The position numbers and the translations under genes are program-made. Under the pieces are notes generated by a model that was not told the DNA's origin, made no database searches, and saw only the letters and a list, made by a program, of their open reading frames with translations. 30,791 nt of DNA from NCBI GenBank assembly GCA_900754605.1, contig CAAEDK010000198.1:1-30791 (forward strand). Direction: 5' to 3'. Shown here piece after piece: positions 15,719-23,173 of this stretch (its first letter is position 1; every line of letters starts with the position of its first letter). The DNA comes from an uncultured Oscillospiraceae bacterium (GTDB lineage Bacteria; Bacillota_A; Clostridia; Oscillospirales; Oscillospiraceae).

Positions 15719-16495
15719 TTATCCCGCGTTGTCTCTCAGGCCATCGCAGTCTGCCGCATTTTGGAGCGACAGCCAGCGCCGCTCCAACAGCGGCGCTATT
15801 TTTGCCACGGTGCCGTCCTTGTCAAATGGAGCGAGCACCAGATCACCCTCGTTGCTCCAGGTCCGGATGTGATCTTCGGCCAGCCGTTCTGATAGGCTCA
15901 CAGCTTTGCCGCCGAACAGCTCGCTCTCCATCGGTAAAACAGTGCCGTAGTGCCAGACATTTGTGCGGGCGCCGAATTTCTGAATCGTCTTTCGGCCTTT
16001 TGGAGTGAGCGTGCCGTTCACTTCACGCTTGGTGAGGCATCCCCAGGTCTTTGTACCTGCCCACTTGTTGGGCTTGTCTTTCAAAATATGAACGGTCTTG
16101 GGCTTGCCCTTTGCGAGGATATACATGGACTCAAAAGCGTCTCCATATCGGACAGGGGTGGGCGGCGTGTTCCTTTCCTTTTCCACAAGGATGGTGTCGA
16201 TCAGTCTCAACTGGATTGATTGAAAGTAGACTACCTGACGGAATTGCGCGGTGGAAAAGGTGGCCTCCCCGCGCTCATTGGGGACATGCCAGACCAGCAC
16301 CCCGCCCGGCTTCAAAACCCGTAAGAGCTCAACCGCAGTCCTCCGAAACAGGTAATCGGATGGCCGGCCTTTTTGAAAAAACTCCTGCTTGCCTGGAGCG
16401 GCCAGAATCAAATCTATGGTCTCCGCGGGCAGCGCCAGTAAAACCTGGAGGTGATCTGCGCAGCGGATGACTTTTCCAGGCTCAGATAAGAGCAT
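15719..16495 (-). CDS. DNA methyltransferase-like protein with both catalytic motifs lost
   Basis: The protein has 258 residues and the order of a beta-class (permuted) DNA N-methyltransferase: IDLILAAPG (27-35) where motif IV D-P-P-Y should be, LRVLKPGG (58-65), then LAEDHIRTWSNEGDLVLAPF (205-224) leading into APFDKDGT (222-229) where motif I D-P-F-x-G-S-G-T should be. Phage enzymes of this family read almost the same around these sites but keep the catalytic residues. Loss of both suggests a pseudoenzyme, perhaps retaining DNA binding. The start at 16495 has AAGGACGG upstream and overlaps the preceding gene by 14 bases. A longer reading to 16663 would cover most of that gene. The frame itself is intact, which argues for continued function. 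Confidence 0.7.
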   Translation of the reverse strand: MLLSEPGKVIRCADHLQVLLALPAETIDLILAAPGKQEFFQKGRPSDYLFRRTAVELLRVLKPGGVLVWHVPNERGEATFSTAQFRQVVYFQSIQLRLIDTILVEKERNTPPTPVRYGDAFESMYILAKGKPKTVHILKDKPNKWAGTKTWGCLTKREVNGTLTPKGRKTIQKFGARTNVWHYGTVLPMESELFGGKAVSLSERLAEDHIRTWSNEGDLVLAPFDKDGTVAKIAPLLERRWLSLQNAADCDGLRDNAG

Positions 16496-16748
16496 CGTAT
16501 TCACCGTCCTTCTGTGACCTGCATCCAGCGGAGAGGCGCTTGGCGGTTGGGACATGGCGCTTCTCCATTTCTCGCTGAAGCTCCGCTTGAAAACGGGCGG
16601 CAGCGGCGTGGATTCTCCGCAGTTGACGAAGTTCCTCTTTGGAAAGGGACCCGTCATCTTCATAGGCCGCCAGTTCGCAGGCTGTGGAAAAGGCGGCGAG
16701 GGCGGAGACCATGTTTTGGCATTGAGCTTTTAAGTATGGATTGTCCAT
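16482..16748 (-). CDS. Small helical protein of unknown function
   Basis: The 88-residue product begins MDNPYLKAQCQNMVSALAAF and contains LSKEELRQLRRIHAAAARFQ. It appears almost entirely helical, with two heptad-like stretches, and may pair with a neighbour. AAAGGA precedes the ATG at 16748, four bases after the stop of the 16753 gene, and its end overlaps the methyltransferase-like gene by 14 bases. No family recognised. Confidence 0.65.
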   Translation of the reverse strand: MDNPYLKAQCQNMVSALAAFSTACELAAYEDDGSLSKEELRQLRRIHAAAARFQAELQREMEKRHVPTAKRLSAGCRSQKDGEYDALI

Positions 16749-16752
16749 TGTA

Positions 16753-17025
16753 CTATTCCTTTCCAAACAGCCTGGACGAGTCGAACAGGATTACTTTCCC
16801 GTCCTCCGTGATACGCATGGCTGTGAAGTGAAATGCACTCCTGGCGATACCGGATAGGTAGTCCAGGCGGCCCAAACGGGTGACGGCCTCATCTCTGGTA
16901 ATAGGGGCGCCGTCCATCTCGTAAGTTGTTTTGTCTCTTCTGGTGGCTTCTTGGATCTGGGCGAAGTCTTTTCTGCCATATCCGCAGCGTTCAAGATACA
17001 TCTTCTCTTCTTTTGTGATCTTCAT
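16753..17025 (-). CDS. Small protein of unknown function
   Basis: The 90-residue product begins MKITKEEKMYLERCGYGRKD and ends with a beta-rich segment FTAMRITEDGKVILFDSS. The first half has the look of a small helical domain containing RDEAVTRLGRLDYLSGIARSA. AGGAGG lies 11 bases before the ATG. It sits between the active-looking and the degenerate methyltransferase genes. No family recognised. Confidence 0.7.
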   Translation of the reverse strand: MKITKEEKMYLERCGYGRKDFAQIQEATRRDKTTYEMDGAPITRDEAVTRLGRLDYLSGIARSAFHFTAMRITEDGKVILFDSSRLFGKE

Positions 17026-17051
17026 TGAGATCTCTGCCTCCTGTTTTTGAT

Positions 17052-18107
17052 TTAGGCCACGGCATAATTCAGGGCATAGAAGCCGTTTCCGCAGGAAATA
17101 TATTGTCCCGGGTGCTCATAGGCGGTGGCCCGTATGCGATCCCGAAAATGCGGGTTTTTCTTTGCTTTTGGGTGAGCGGCCAGACGGTCTCCCAAGTCGG
17201 ACAGCTTGGCGCGGCCGCTCAGCTCCTCCATGGTCAACCGAATCAGGTGGTGCCAAGTCAAGCCAGGGATGTCCTCCTTCCGTAGATCCACGGTGGTCTC
17301 CCGGCGCACCGCGAAAGGGAAAAAGAGTGCATCCTGTTTATGGAAAAGGAGCAAATACTCCGTTACCACAGGGATGAATGGCTTTTTGTAGCTGCGGGTG
17401 TCGCTGACGCAGTTGTATTGCCCTTTTACGATGAACGCTTCCATCTGTCCCACGCGCATAAGGTCATGCTGCATAGAGTAGAAACTCCCTTTGGTGCGGA
17501 TGTCCCCAACCAGGATGGCAAGCCGGCCGTCCCTGCGCAGGGCCATAAAGAGCTTCTGGACAATGTAATTCAGCTTTTCCACAAACTCGGGATAGCTGGA
17601 ACACCTGGAAAGGTCATCCTTATGCGGCGTGCCCCACATATTTCCGGAGTAAGGGATCAGATTATGGTAGGGCGGGTGGAGAAAAATCAAATCTGCCGAA
17701 TCGTCCACTTCGTCCCGCAGCGCATCCCATCCGCCAATACCGCAGGCAGGGGCGGGATTGAGGTCATACAGAAGCGAGCGCACACCAAGGCTCTGCGCCG
17801 CCGCCTGGCTCGTCCCAGAGCCGGACATAGGATCAAGGAGCGTAAAGTCCTGTGTCTGCTTCCCGTAGTAATGCTTGCACTCAAGCACATAGCGGAGAAT
17901 CGCCCGCACGACCTCCGGCGAGCAGTTTCCACGCCACTTGTTGTTCCCGCCGCTGCCGCGTTCCGGGAAAGCCATAAAAGAAGTGAGTTCCTTACCCACA
18001 CGCTGGCGAAGCTCTTTGGTCCCCAGTTCCTGGACAATCTGTTTCCAGCGGGGGCCGAACTCTTTCTCCAATATCTGTACTGCGCGATCCTGTTCCGGAA
18101 AGCTCAT
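17052..18107 (-). CDS. DNA N4/N6 methyltransferase with intact motifs
   Basis: The protein has 351 residues. The SAM-binding motif I LLDPMSGSGTS (90-100) precedes the catalytic motif IV FLHPPYHNL (142-150), so the order is not permuted, unlike the 15719 protein. HPPY is an accepted variant of (D/N/S)PP(Y/F). These enzymes transfer a methyl group from S-adenosylmethionine to adenine N6 or cytosine N4 in DNA. No restriction endonuclease is adjacent, so it is probably an orphan methylase of a mobile element, used for protection or regulation. AGGAGACG precedes the ATG. Confidence 0.82.
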   Translation of the reverse strand: MSFPEQDRAVQILEKEFGPRWKQIVQELGTKELRQRVGKELTSFMAFPERGSGGNNKWRGNCSPEVVRAILRYVLECKHYYGKQTQDFTLLDPMSGSGTSQAAAQSLGVRSLLYDLNPAPACGIGGWDALRDEVDDSADLIFLHPPYHNLIPYSGNMWGTPHKDDLSRCSSYPEFVEKLNYIVQKLFMALRRDGRLAILVGDIRTKGSFYSMQHDLMRVGQMEAFIVKGQYNCVSDTRSYKKPFIPVVTEYLLLFHKQDALFFPFAVRRETTVDLRKEDIPGLTWHHLIRLTMEELSGRAKLSDLGDRLAAHPKAKKNPHFRDRIRATAYEHPGQYISCGNGFYALNYAVA

Positions 18108-18161
18108 GTATCATCGTCTCCTGTATCTTGGTATATTTGCTTTTGCAGGGAAGAAATACAG

Positions 18162-18189
18162 CGCGGGAGAGGACGAAGCCTCCCCCGCG
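18162..18189 (-). other. GC-rich hairpin between ssb and the methyltransferase gene
   Basis: CGCGGGAGAGG pairs with CCTCCCCCGCG (one mismatch) around a six-base loop in the 98-bp gap. No T-run follows on the minus strand. It may be a partial terminator or RNA-processing site that sets the ratio of SSB to the downstream proteins. Confidence 0.45.
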
Positions 18190-18205
18190 TGTTGTTTTGC
18201 CGGAA

Positions 18206-18628
18206 TTAGAAATCCGGCGCAAAGTCATCGCCGCCGCCCGGCACAGAGCCCTGATAGGCGCCGTAGCCCGCAAACTGGTCGTCGGCGGGGAAGTCGCCGG
18301 CGGCATCATCCTTCTTGCTGTCGGCAAAGTAGGCGTTGTCCACAAGAATCTCAATGCTGACGCGGTTGTTGCCTTCCCGGTCTTTCCAGCCTCTTGTCTG
18401 AAGCCGGCCGTCCACCGAGATCATGCGCCCCTTGGTGAAATACTTGCAGATAAACTCAGCGGTGGATCTCCAGGCCACGACATCGAAAAAGTCCGTCTCT
18501 TTCTCCTCGCCCTTGCCATAATCCCGGTCATTGGCAATCCGGAAAGAGGTGACGGAGACGCCGCTTTGGGTGCGGCGCAGCTCAGGGTCTGCAACCAGGC
18601 GGCCGGTCATAGTGATACGGTTTAACAT
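18206..18628 (-). CDS. ssb: Single-stranded DNA-binding protein
   Basis: The protein has 140 residues. The OB-fold (1-105) is typical: MLNRITMTGRLVADPELR, then TDFFDVVAWRSTAEFICKYF and KGRMISVDGRLQTR. A Gly-rich linker leads to an acidic tip GGGDDFAPDF, comparable to the DDDIPF tail of bacterial SSB that recruits replication and repair proteins. GAGGAGG before the ATG at 18628 sets the start. The 28-residue longer reading runs into the preceding gene. As an element-borne copy it should support the helicase and clamp encoded upstream in the operon. Confidence 0.93.
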   Translation of the reverse strand: MLNRITMTGRLVADPELRRTQSGVSVTSFRIANDRDYGKGEEKETDFFDVVAWRSTAEFICKYFTKGRMISVDGRLQTRGWKDREGNNRVSIEILVDNAYFADSKKDDAAGDFPADDQFAGYGAYQGSVPGGGDDFAPDF

Positions 18629-18647
18629 AAGGTTGTCCTCCTCTTGA

Positions 18648-18842
18648 TCATGAGAATGTGATTTGCAGGCCATCACTGTAATTGCCTGCTTCAAAGATGT
18701 AGTAAGTCCCATTTGGCAGCCGGATCAAGGGGTGCTCGCGCACCCGCTTGACCGCGCTTTTCAGACCGCCGGCGCTGACCGTCAGCGCCAGGGTTTCCAG
18801 CCCATTGGCATGGACATGATGGACTCGGAACAGTTTCATCAT
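18648..18842 (-). CDS. Small protein of unknown function
   Basis: The 64-residue product begins MMKLFRVHHVHANGLETLAL and contains GGLKSAVKRVREHPLIRLPN followed by GTYYIFEAG. It appears to be a small alpha/beta protein. AGGAGGG precedes the first of two ATGs, and ATGA overlaps the stop of the 18839 gene, so translation is coupled. It precedes ssb by 19 bases. No family recognised. Confidence 0.65.
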   Translation of the reverse strand: MMKLFRVHHVHANGLETLALTVSAGGLKSAVKRVREHPLIRLPNGTYYIFEAGNYSDGLQITFS

Positions 18843-19000
18843 CCGGAGCTGCCCTCCTTGTGGGAAGGCTCCGCCGGAGCATCCTCTGGAGGATGCCAGT
18901 GATATATGCACTCAGGATTTCCACAGCGCCCATTCCACAGAATGCCGTTGTACTCCGGGTACTGCTGCGCGTAATACGGGCCGCCGCCAGTGTAGCTCAT
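18839..19000 (-). CDS. Very small protein with a possible Cys2His2 metal site
   Basis: The product has 53 residues. RCGNPECIYHWHPPED places Cys26, Cys31, His34 and His36 together, a plausible zinc site. GGGAGGAG precedes the ATG. Both ends overlap neighbours by ATGA four-base junctions, which strongly supports a real gene despite its size. Function unknown. Confidence 0.6.
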   Translation of the reverse strand: MSYTGGGPYYAQQYPEYNGILWNGRCGNPECIYHWHPPEDAPAEPSHKEGSSG

Positions 19001-19179
19001 GGCGCTTTCTCCTCCCAGTCCCGGCACCGAAATGCCGTCTTCAGATGGCCGTCAGGGTCACGGGAGAGCTCCCGGTCGCGGCCAGTCTGGATGAACAGGA
19101 GAAAGACTGCCAGCCCCTTTTTCAGGCAGCCGGGATTGTGGCGGCAGGTGTTACAGTCCTTTTCCGAATCTTTACACAT
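18997..19179 (-). CDS. Very small Cys-rich protein
   Basis: The product has 60 residues. Cys2, Cys9, Cys12 and Cys18 (DCNTCRHNPGCLKKG) with Cys52 suggest a small metal-binding knuckle. GGAGG lies 7 bases before the ATG at 19179. The start overlaps the stop of the 19172 gene by eight bases, and the end overlaps the 18839 gene by four. Function unknown. Confidence 0.6.
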   Translation of the reverse strand: MCKDSEKDCNTCRHNPGCLKKGLAVFLLFIQTGRDRELSRDPDGHLKTAFRCRDWEEKAP

Positions 19180-19855
19180 CGCCGGAGCCTCCGTTCCACT
19201 CAACCTCCGAGGTGAAATACAGCTTGTCGGTCAGAGCGTCGAAGAATCGGTGAAGCCTTTCCAGCTTGGACAGGCCGCTTTTCCGCCCCGCTTTGTAAAT
19301 AGCGGCGGAGATGTCTTTGAGCGCATAGCTCCGCCAGCCCTCGCCGGGCATGACAAAGGAAAACCTTCCGGAGGGAAAATCGACCTGGAAGGCACCGTTC
19401 ACATGAGGATCATTGCGAAAGCGCGCCATCGACAGCTCGGCAAAGTCTTGAGTAGAAAGGCGTTCCGTCTCTCCCAGCCTGGAACGAAAATCGCCGCTTG
19501 GGGATGACGGCGACTTTCGCACCGTCTCCCGGATAAAGGCGGCCAGGGCAAGGAGGTCCCAGGCCCGCGTGAGCTTATGGTACTCGCAGGCCCGGCCGGC
19601 GGTCAGCTTGAGGACGGACACGCGGTAGGTCTCCGCCTCGTGCCGCACCCGCTCCTCCGCTTCATGCTGTTCCTCCCGGGCCAGCTTTTCGGCAATCTCA
19701 ACGCGCTGTTCGGATGGGACCAGGCGTTCGTAGAGTTCCGTCAAGACCCTGCCCAGCTCTTCCTCCACACTGGAGCCCGCAGGCTCCAGTGCAGTGGATA
19801 GCGCATTGAATTTGTCTTCCGGATACCAGAGAGTGATCTCAAGGCAATTTGCCAT
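19172..19855 (-). CDS. Protein of unknown function with charged helical middle
   Basis: The product has 227 residues. A short beta-rich start (MANCLEITLWYPEDKFNAL) is followed by a long charged helix with VEIAEKLAREEQHEAEERVR. The C-terminal half contains WDLLALAAFIRETVR and FSFVMPGEGWRSYALKDISA. No catalytic motif is evident. GGGAGGG before the ATG at 19855 sets the start. It is the first of four overlapping small genes leading to ssb. No family recognised. Confidence 0.7.
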   Translation of the reverse strand: MANCLEITLWYPEDKFNALSTALEPAGSSVEEELGRVLTELYERLVPSEQRVEIAEKLAREEQHEAEERVRHEAETYRVSVLKLTAGRACEYHKLTRAWDLLALAAFIRETVRKSPSSPSGDFRSRLGETERLSTQDFAELSMARFRNDPHVNGAFQVDFPSGRFSFVMPGEGWRSYALKDISAAIYKAGRKSGLSKLERLHRFFDALTDKLYFTSEVEWNGGSGDV

Positions 19856-19856
19856 G

Positions 19857-20081
19857 TCAGTCCCTCCCGGTGCGAAGCTCGCCGAGGTATTCGCCAAAGC
19901 GCTCCTTATCGAAATCCTCGATGATCTCCATATCTACACAGAAGCGCAGAAATTCCAGGAACATATTCCGGGCGGCGTTGTACTCGTCGCCGCTGAGTTC
20001 TTTTTGCTGCTCCAGTGCGTCCAGACACTCGGCCGCATCTCCATAGGTGTTTTGGAATCGGCAGTAGCTCATGTTCGACAT
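19857..20081 (-). CDS. Small acidic protein beginning MSNMSYCRFQNT
   Basis: The product has 74 residues. The start MSNMSYCRFQNTYGDAAECL followed by ALEQQKELSGDEYNAARNMF has the look of a short protein I have seen in Firmicute integrative elements, with no known function. AGGAGG lies six bases before the ATG at 20081, and the ORF extension upstream overlaps the sigma-like gene in another frame. Its stop is one base from the next start. The family assignment is from memory only. Confidence 0.7.
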   Translation of the reverse strand: MSNMSYCRFQNTYGDAAECLDALEQQKELSGDEYNAARNMFLEFLRFCVDMEIIEDFDKERFGEYLGELRTGRD

Positions 20082-20097
20082 AGGATACCTCCTGAAT

Positions 20098-20634
20098 TTA
20101 AGCCGCAAGTGCGGCGGTTTCCGTGGGGAACGGCACGACCTTCGAGCGCGCCTGGTCCATCTCCAGCTTGATTTCACCGGGTTTGACCTGAAACATACGG
20201 GCAATCTCCAGGTCGTGGTAGCCCTGTGCGCGCAATGCGGCGATCTGCCGCTGCTTTTGCGTCAGCTTGCCGGAGAGTTCCTGAAAAGACAGCACATTTT
20301 CATAGGCCGCCGATACGGGGTCCAGCAGATCCCGGGTATGAAGCTCTTCATCCAGGGACTCTACCAGGGCACGGCGCTTCTTGCGCATCCAATACTCCTT
20401 GGAGTGGTGGACATCGCAGCTCATGGCCCGGTAGGCAATGGTGGAAAAGCTGTACTTGCGCAGTTCTGGCCGGGCCAGATATTTGCGGACTGCCCGCAGG
20501 TAGCCAAAGACCACAACATCGTAAAAGTCATCCTCCGGCAGCCCCGCCTTGCGCAGATACCCATAGATAACGGAGTGATGTTCGGCAGCAAATTCTGATT
20601 CAGCTTCAGTCAGCGGCAGATTGTAATTTAACAT
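20098..20634 (-). CDS. Sigma-70-like RNA polymerase factor or sigma-like HTH regulator
   Basis: The product has 178 residues. Residues 15-80 resemble sigma region 2 (FYDVVVFGYLRAVRKYL and YSFSTIAYRAMSCDVHH) and residues 115-165 resemble region 4 (LSGKLTQKQRQIAALRAQGY followed by DLEIARMFQVKPGEI), including the helix-turn-helix. It is shorter than a housekeeping factor and close to the size of ECF-type or element-borne sigmas. It could direct polymerase to element promoters. The start at 20634 has AGAGGTG upstream. The eight-residue extension does not. Confidence 0.78.
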   Translation of the reverse strand: MLNYNLPLTEAESEFAAEHHSVIYGYLRKAGLPEDDFYDVVVFGYLRAVRKYLARPELRKYSFSTIAYRAMSCDVHHSKEYWMRKKRRALVESLDEELHTRDLLDPVSAAYENVLSFQELSGKLTQKQRQIAALRAQGYHDLEIARMFQVKPGEIKLEMDQARSKVVPFPTETAALAA

Positions 20635-20667
20635 AATTGGCACCTCTTTCTTTATCATTGGATGCTG

Positions 20668-22032
20668 TCAACTGGCCTTCAGGTCATAGAGCTCCCGAAG
20701 CGGAACATAAGAGTATTGGACCGACGCATGGGCCTCCTTGCTGTACCGCTCCAGTTCTTCCAGACAGGCGTTGATCTTTTCCCGCTCCGCATCGCTCTGA
20801 GCATTGGAGAGCATTTGACTGAGCGTGATATAGAGGGACATAAATTCATCCCGCAGTTTTCCGATCCGGCGGGCCGCAGGGGCGTCGGCCGTATCGGTAA
20901 ACTCCTGATACCCCTCCACGGCTTCCGCCAGAATGGTGTCCAGCCGGTCCTTGAGGGGATCGTTGCACATCCGCTCCAAGGTGGATTGGATGATAGTCCG
21001 CTCCTCCGGAGCGGTCCACAGGTAGGCGCAGAGCGTGGTCAGATCAGACGGCTCCACGGTGTCCCTGCCGCTGAGCCAGGCCTTTGCCTGTGCGATAGGG
21101 GCGTAGTTAAAATATTTCCGGTCAGAGATATGGATGCCCTTGCCGCGCAGCCCACACAGCACATCGTCCATCAGCTCATTTACCTGGTCCGGGACGCGGA
21201 CCTGAAGCACTTCGTCCTGCATGGCCTGCAGCTCCGCCAGGGAAATGACGGCCGACGGATTTTGCGCCGTGCCCTGCGCCGCCTGCTTCTGCTTCAGAAT
21301 CGTCAGGCGGGCGTCCCTGTCTTCCACATACTCAGTGACCACCTTGAGCTCAAACCGGTCATAGAGCGGCTTGAGGATCTTCTCCTCCGGATTTGCGAAA
21401 TTCGGAATTTCATTGGAGGCGGAAAAGAAAGAGATCGTGGGGATGTGGATGGTTTTGCCCTCATTGGTGTACCGGCGCTCGTTGAGCGCGGTCAGGAGGG
21501 CGTTGAGGATACCGTCGGACGCCTTAAAAATCTCGTCTAAAAAGACAATATGGCTGTCCGGCAGCTTTCCTTTGGTGATGATCCGGGGCTCGCCGCTGTG
21601 CAGCTCAGCGAGCGCCTTACGGTACTGTTCCATCTCCGCGGTCAGGTCCGCGAGTTGACTTGCGCTGTTCGGCCCACCGGTCTGAAGTTCTGTCTCCAGC
21701 TTCCGGCGCAGCTCCTGATAGTGCTGGTCTTTCTCCAACACCTCCTCCGGCACGCCGCCGGGGATGAGGCTGGAGAGGTCCAGACGCCCGAACAACGCCT
21801 CTTCATCGGTCTGCTTGGACATCAGCCGCTCAAACTGGTTGGTGCCGGTGATGCCGGCGCGGAACAGGTTGATAACGGCGCTCTTGGCCTGGCCGGTATC
21901 GCCCAGGATAAAGACATTCTTGCGGGTGAGCAGGGCGATGGCGATGATCTCAATGAGCTCATCACGCTCGGCCACCTGTGCCCGGACTTCCTCCATCCGG
22001 GTGAGCATCTTGTTTCTCGGTGTTTGACTCAT
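20668..22032 (-). CDS. RavA-like MoxR-family AAA+ ATPase
   Basis: The product has 454 residues. Walker A GDTGQAKS (44-51), Walker B HIVFLDEIFK (161-170), sensor Asn207 in FFSASNE and Arg226 in LYDRF identify a RavA-type MoxR ATPase. Between FGRLDLSSL (81-89) and ITKGKLPDSHIVF lies an insert of about 55-60 residues, partly coiled coil, longer than in E. coli RavA as I remember it. These ATPases act with a VWA partner as chaperone-like remodelers, and the ViaA-like gene is 5 kb downstream in the same operon. Start 22032 has AAAGGAGG 8 bases upstream. The reading to 22239 crosses the frameshifted neighbour. Confidence 0.88.
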   Translation of the reverse strand: MSQTPRNKMLTRMEEVRAQVAERDELIEIIAIALLTRKNVFILGDTGQAKSAVINLFRAGITGTNQFERLMSKQTDEEALFGRLDLSSLIPGGVPEEVLEKDQHYQELRRKLETELQTGGPNSASQLADLTAEMEQYRKALAELHSGEPRIITKGKLPDSHIVFLDEIFKASDGILNALLTALNERRYTNEGKTIHIPTISFFSASNEIPNFANPEEKILKPLYDRFELKVVTEYVEDRDARLTILKQKQAAQGTAQNPSAVISLAELQAMQDEVLQVRVPDQVNELMDDVLCGLRGKGIHISDRKYFNYAPIAQAKAWLSGRDTVEPSDLTTLCAYLWTAPEERTIIQSTLERMCNDPLKDRLDTILAEAVEGYQEFTDTADAPAARRIGKLRDEFMSLYITLSQMLSNAQSDAEREKINACLEELERYSKEAHASVQYSYVPLRELYDLKAS

Positions 22033-22046
22033 TTGTTTTTCCTCCT

Positions 22047-22372
22047 TTAGCATCTCCAGAGACGAAGCCGGCCGGGCGTCGGCGCCAGCAGGCGGTCCGG
22101 GATCGGCTTGCCGCTGCGGAGCATAGCCGTAATTCCACAGCCGAGCCAGGTAAAATGCGAGGCGGTAAGCTCCGCCGGACGATGGCAGTCTCTTGTCCAC
22201 TCCGGGAGCTGGTGTCGATGTATGCCTGCGCCTCCTCATAAGTGCGGAATTTCATGGCGTGAAGCGGCTCGTCATAGCCAACGGCATCCGGGACCCCGCC
22301 TATTTCGCCGTGCTCGGCATAGTATAGATCGGTGTCTCTGGTGTTGCGGATCAGATAAAGGCTATATGCCAT
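22047..22372 (-). pseudogene. Small gene interrupted by a -1 frameshift
   Basis: From ATG 22372 the frame reads MAYSLYLIRNTRDTDLYYAE up to FRTYEEAQAYIDT, then becomes Arg- and Ser-rich and runs 70 bases into the ATPase gene. Shifting by one base near 22205-22225 gives a sensible continuation, QLPEWTRDCHRPAELTASHF then GCGITAMLRSGKPIPDRLL, ending LWRC and TAA at 22047, directly before the ATPase ribosome site. Total length would be 108 residues. The gene has therefore lost about one base, contains a sequencing error, or uses programmed frameshifting. It overlaps the 22362 gene by 11 bases. Function unknown. Confidence 0.65.
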
Positions 22373-22619
22373 TTGCGACCCTCCAGCAGAATTTCAGGAT
22401 CACGGATGCCGGCAGGGTCTTGAATGTCTCTTGCCGGTCCGGCGAGAGGGCGTCGAAGATCTGGCAGACGACATTCGCAGTGGTCGCGTCCAGCCAGACC
22501 CAGCCGGCCCCCGCTTCAAAGGGTTCGCGTATGTCATACAATCCGGGAGTATGCTCCCGCGGGCGGATCATACGCAGCCCATGTTCGCGTACAGTTTGGC
22601 AGCACTCTAAAAAGGTCAT
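22362..22619 (-). CDS. Small protein of unknown function
   Basis: The product has 85 residues, beginning MTFLECCQTVREHGLRMIRP and containing GWVWLDATTANVVCQIFDAL and LPASVILKFCWRVANG. It looks alpha/beta with no obvious motif. It starts inside the stop of the 22616 gene (ATGA) and overlaps the frameshifted gene by 11 bases, a chain typical of co-translated small genes. No family recognised. Confidence 0.65.
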   Translation of the reverse strand: MTFLECCQTVREHGLRMIRPREHTPGLYDIREPFEAGAGWVWLDATTANVVCQIFDALSPDRQETFKTLPASVILKFCWRVANGI

Positions 22620-23173
22620 GGCTGAAAACCCATCCCTTCTCTTATTTGGGCGAAAGCATCGGTTTCATTCCGGCGGTAGCTTCCCATGTACTGCCCATTT
22701 GCGATCATGTACTCGCGCAGGGTCAATTCGTTGTCCCATAGTACGGAATTGTCGTCCTTGATAAGCGCGGTCAAGCAAAACTTCAGGGTTGGATAATGCC
22801 GGGAGACAACGCGAAACATATTTTTGGGGAGCGTGTCCCATACGAAGAAACGGTAGCGCCGTTCTCCCAATACCCGTTTGACCTGCATTTCACACAGGTC
22901 TCCGCCGGCTTCCCAATAACCCGCGCACCACAGGCGTCCGGCCTTGAGAAAGCCGCGGCGCTGGATCTCCTCCGGCACCGGAAACAGCGCGTGGAACGAA
23001 TACCTGGGCTTGGTGTTTGGGGGGCGGTCGGCCCACTGTGGGCCGCATCCGCTCCGAAAAGCCTTGTCAAAGGTGTTGAGAAACGCCGCGTCCCCGCTGA
23101 CGCTCAGCAGGCATTCGATATACTGGGGGAGTTCCTGCTCCGCCCCGGATTGATTGCTCAAAGGCTCAGGCAT
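22616..23173 (-). CDS. Protein of unknown function
   Basis: The product has 185 residues. It contains QYIECLLSVSGDAAFLNTF, RYSFHALFPVPEEIQRRGF and a C-terminal part with RYRFFVWDTLPKNMFRVVSR. The aromatic-rich middle with WCAGYWEAGGDLCEMQ suggests a compact alpha/beta fold. The start at 23173 overlaps the preceding stop by eight bases, with GAGGACAG upstream. No family recognised. Confidence 0.65.
   Translation of the reverse strand: MPEPLSNQSGAEQELPQYIECLLSVSGDAAFLNTFDKAFRSGCGPQWADRPPNTKPRYSFHALFPVPEEIQRRGFLKAGRLWCAGYWEAGGDLCEMQVKRVLGERRYRFFVWDTLPKNMFRVVSRHYPTLKFCLTALIKDDNSVLWDNELTLREYMIANGQYMGSYRRNETDAFAQIREGMGFQP

Noticed and set aside
17052..18107. Restriction-modification system
   Set aside because: The methyltransferase has no endonuclease or specificity gene beside it. 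The PD-(D/E)xK-like protein at 12104 is coupled to an ATPase in a separate unit.
21962..22239. Extended readings of the ATPase (to 22239) and of the 22372 gene (to 21962)
   Set aside because: Both arise from open frames across the frameshifted small gene. AAAGGAGG before 22032 and the TAA at 22047 define the boundaries better.
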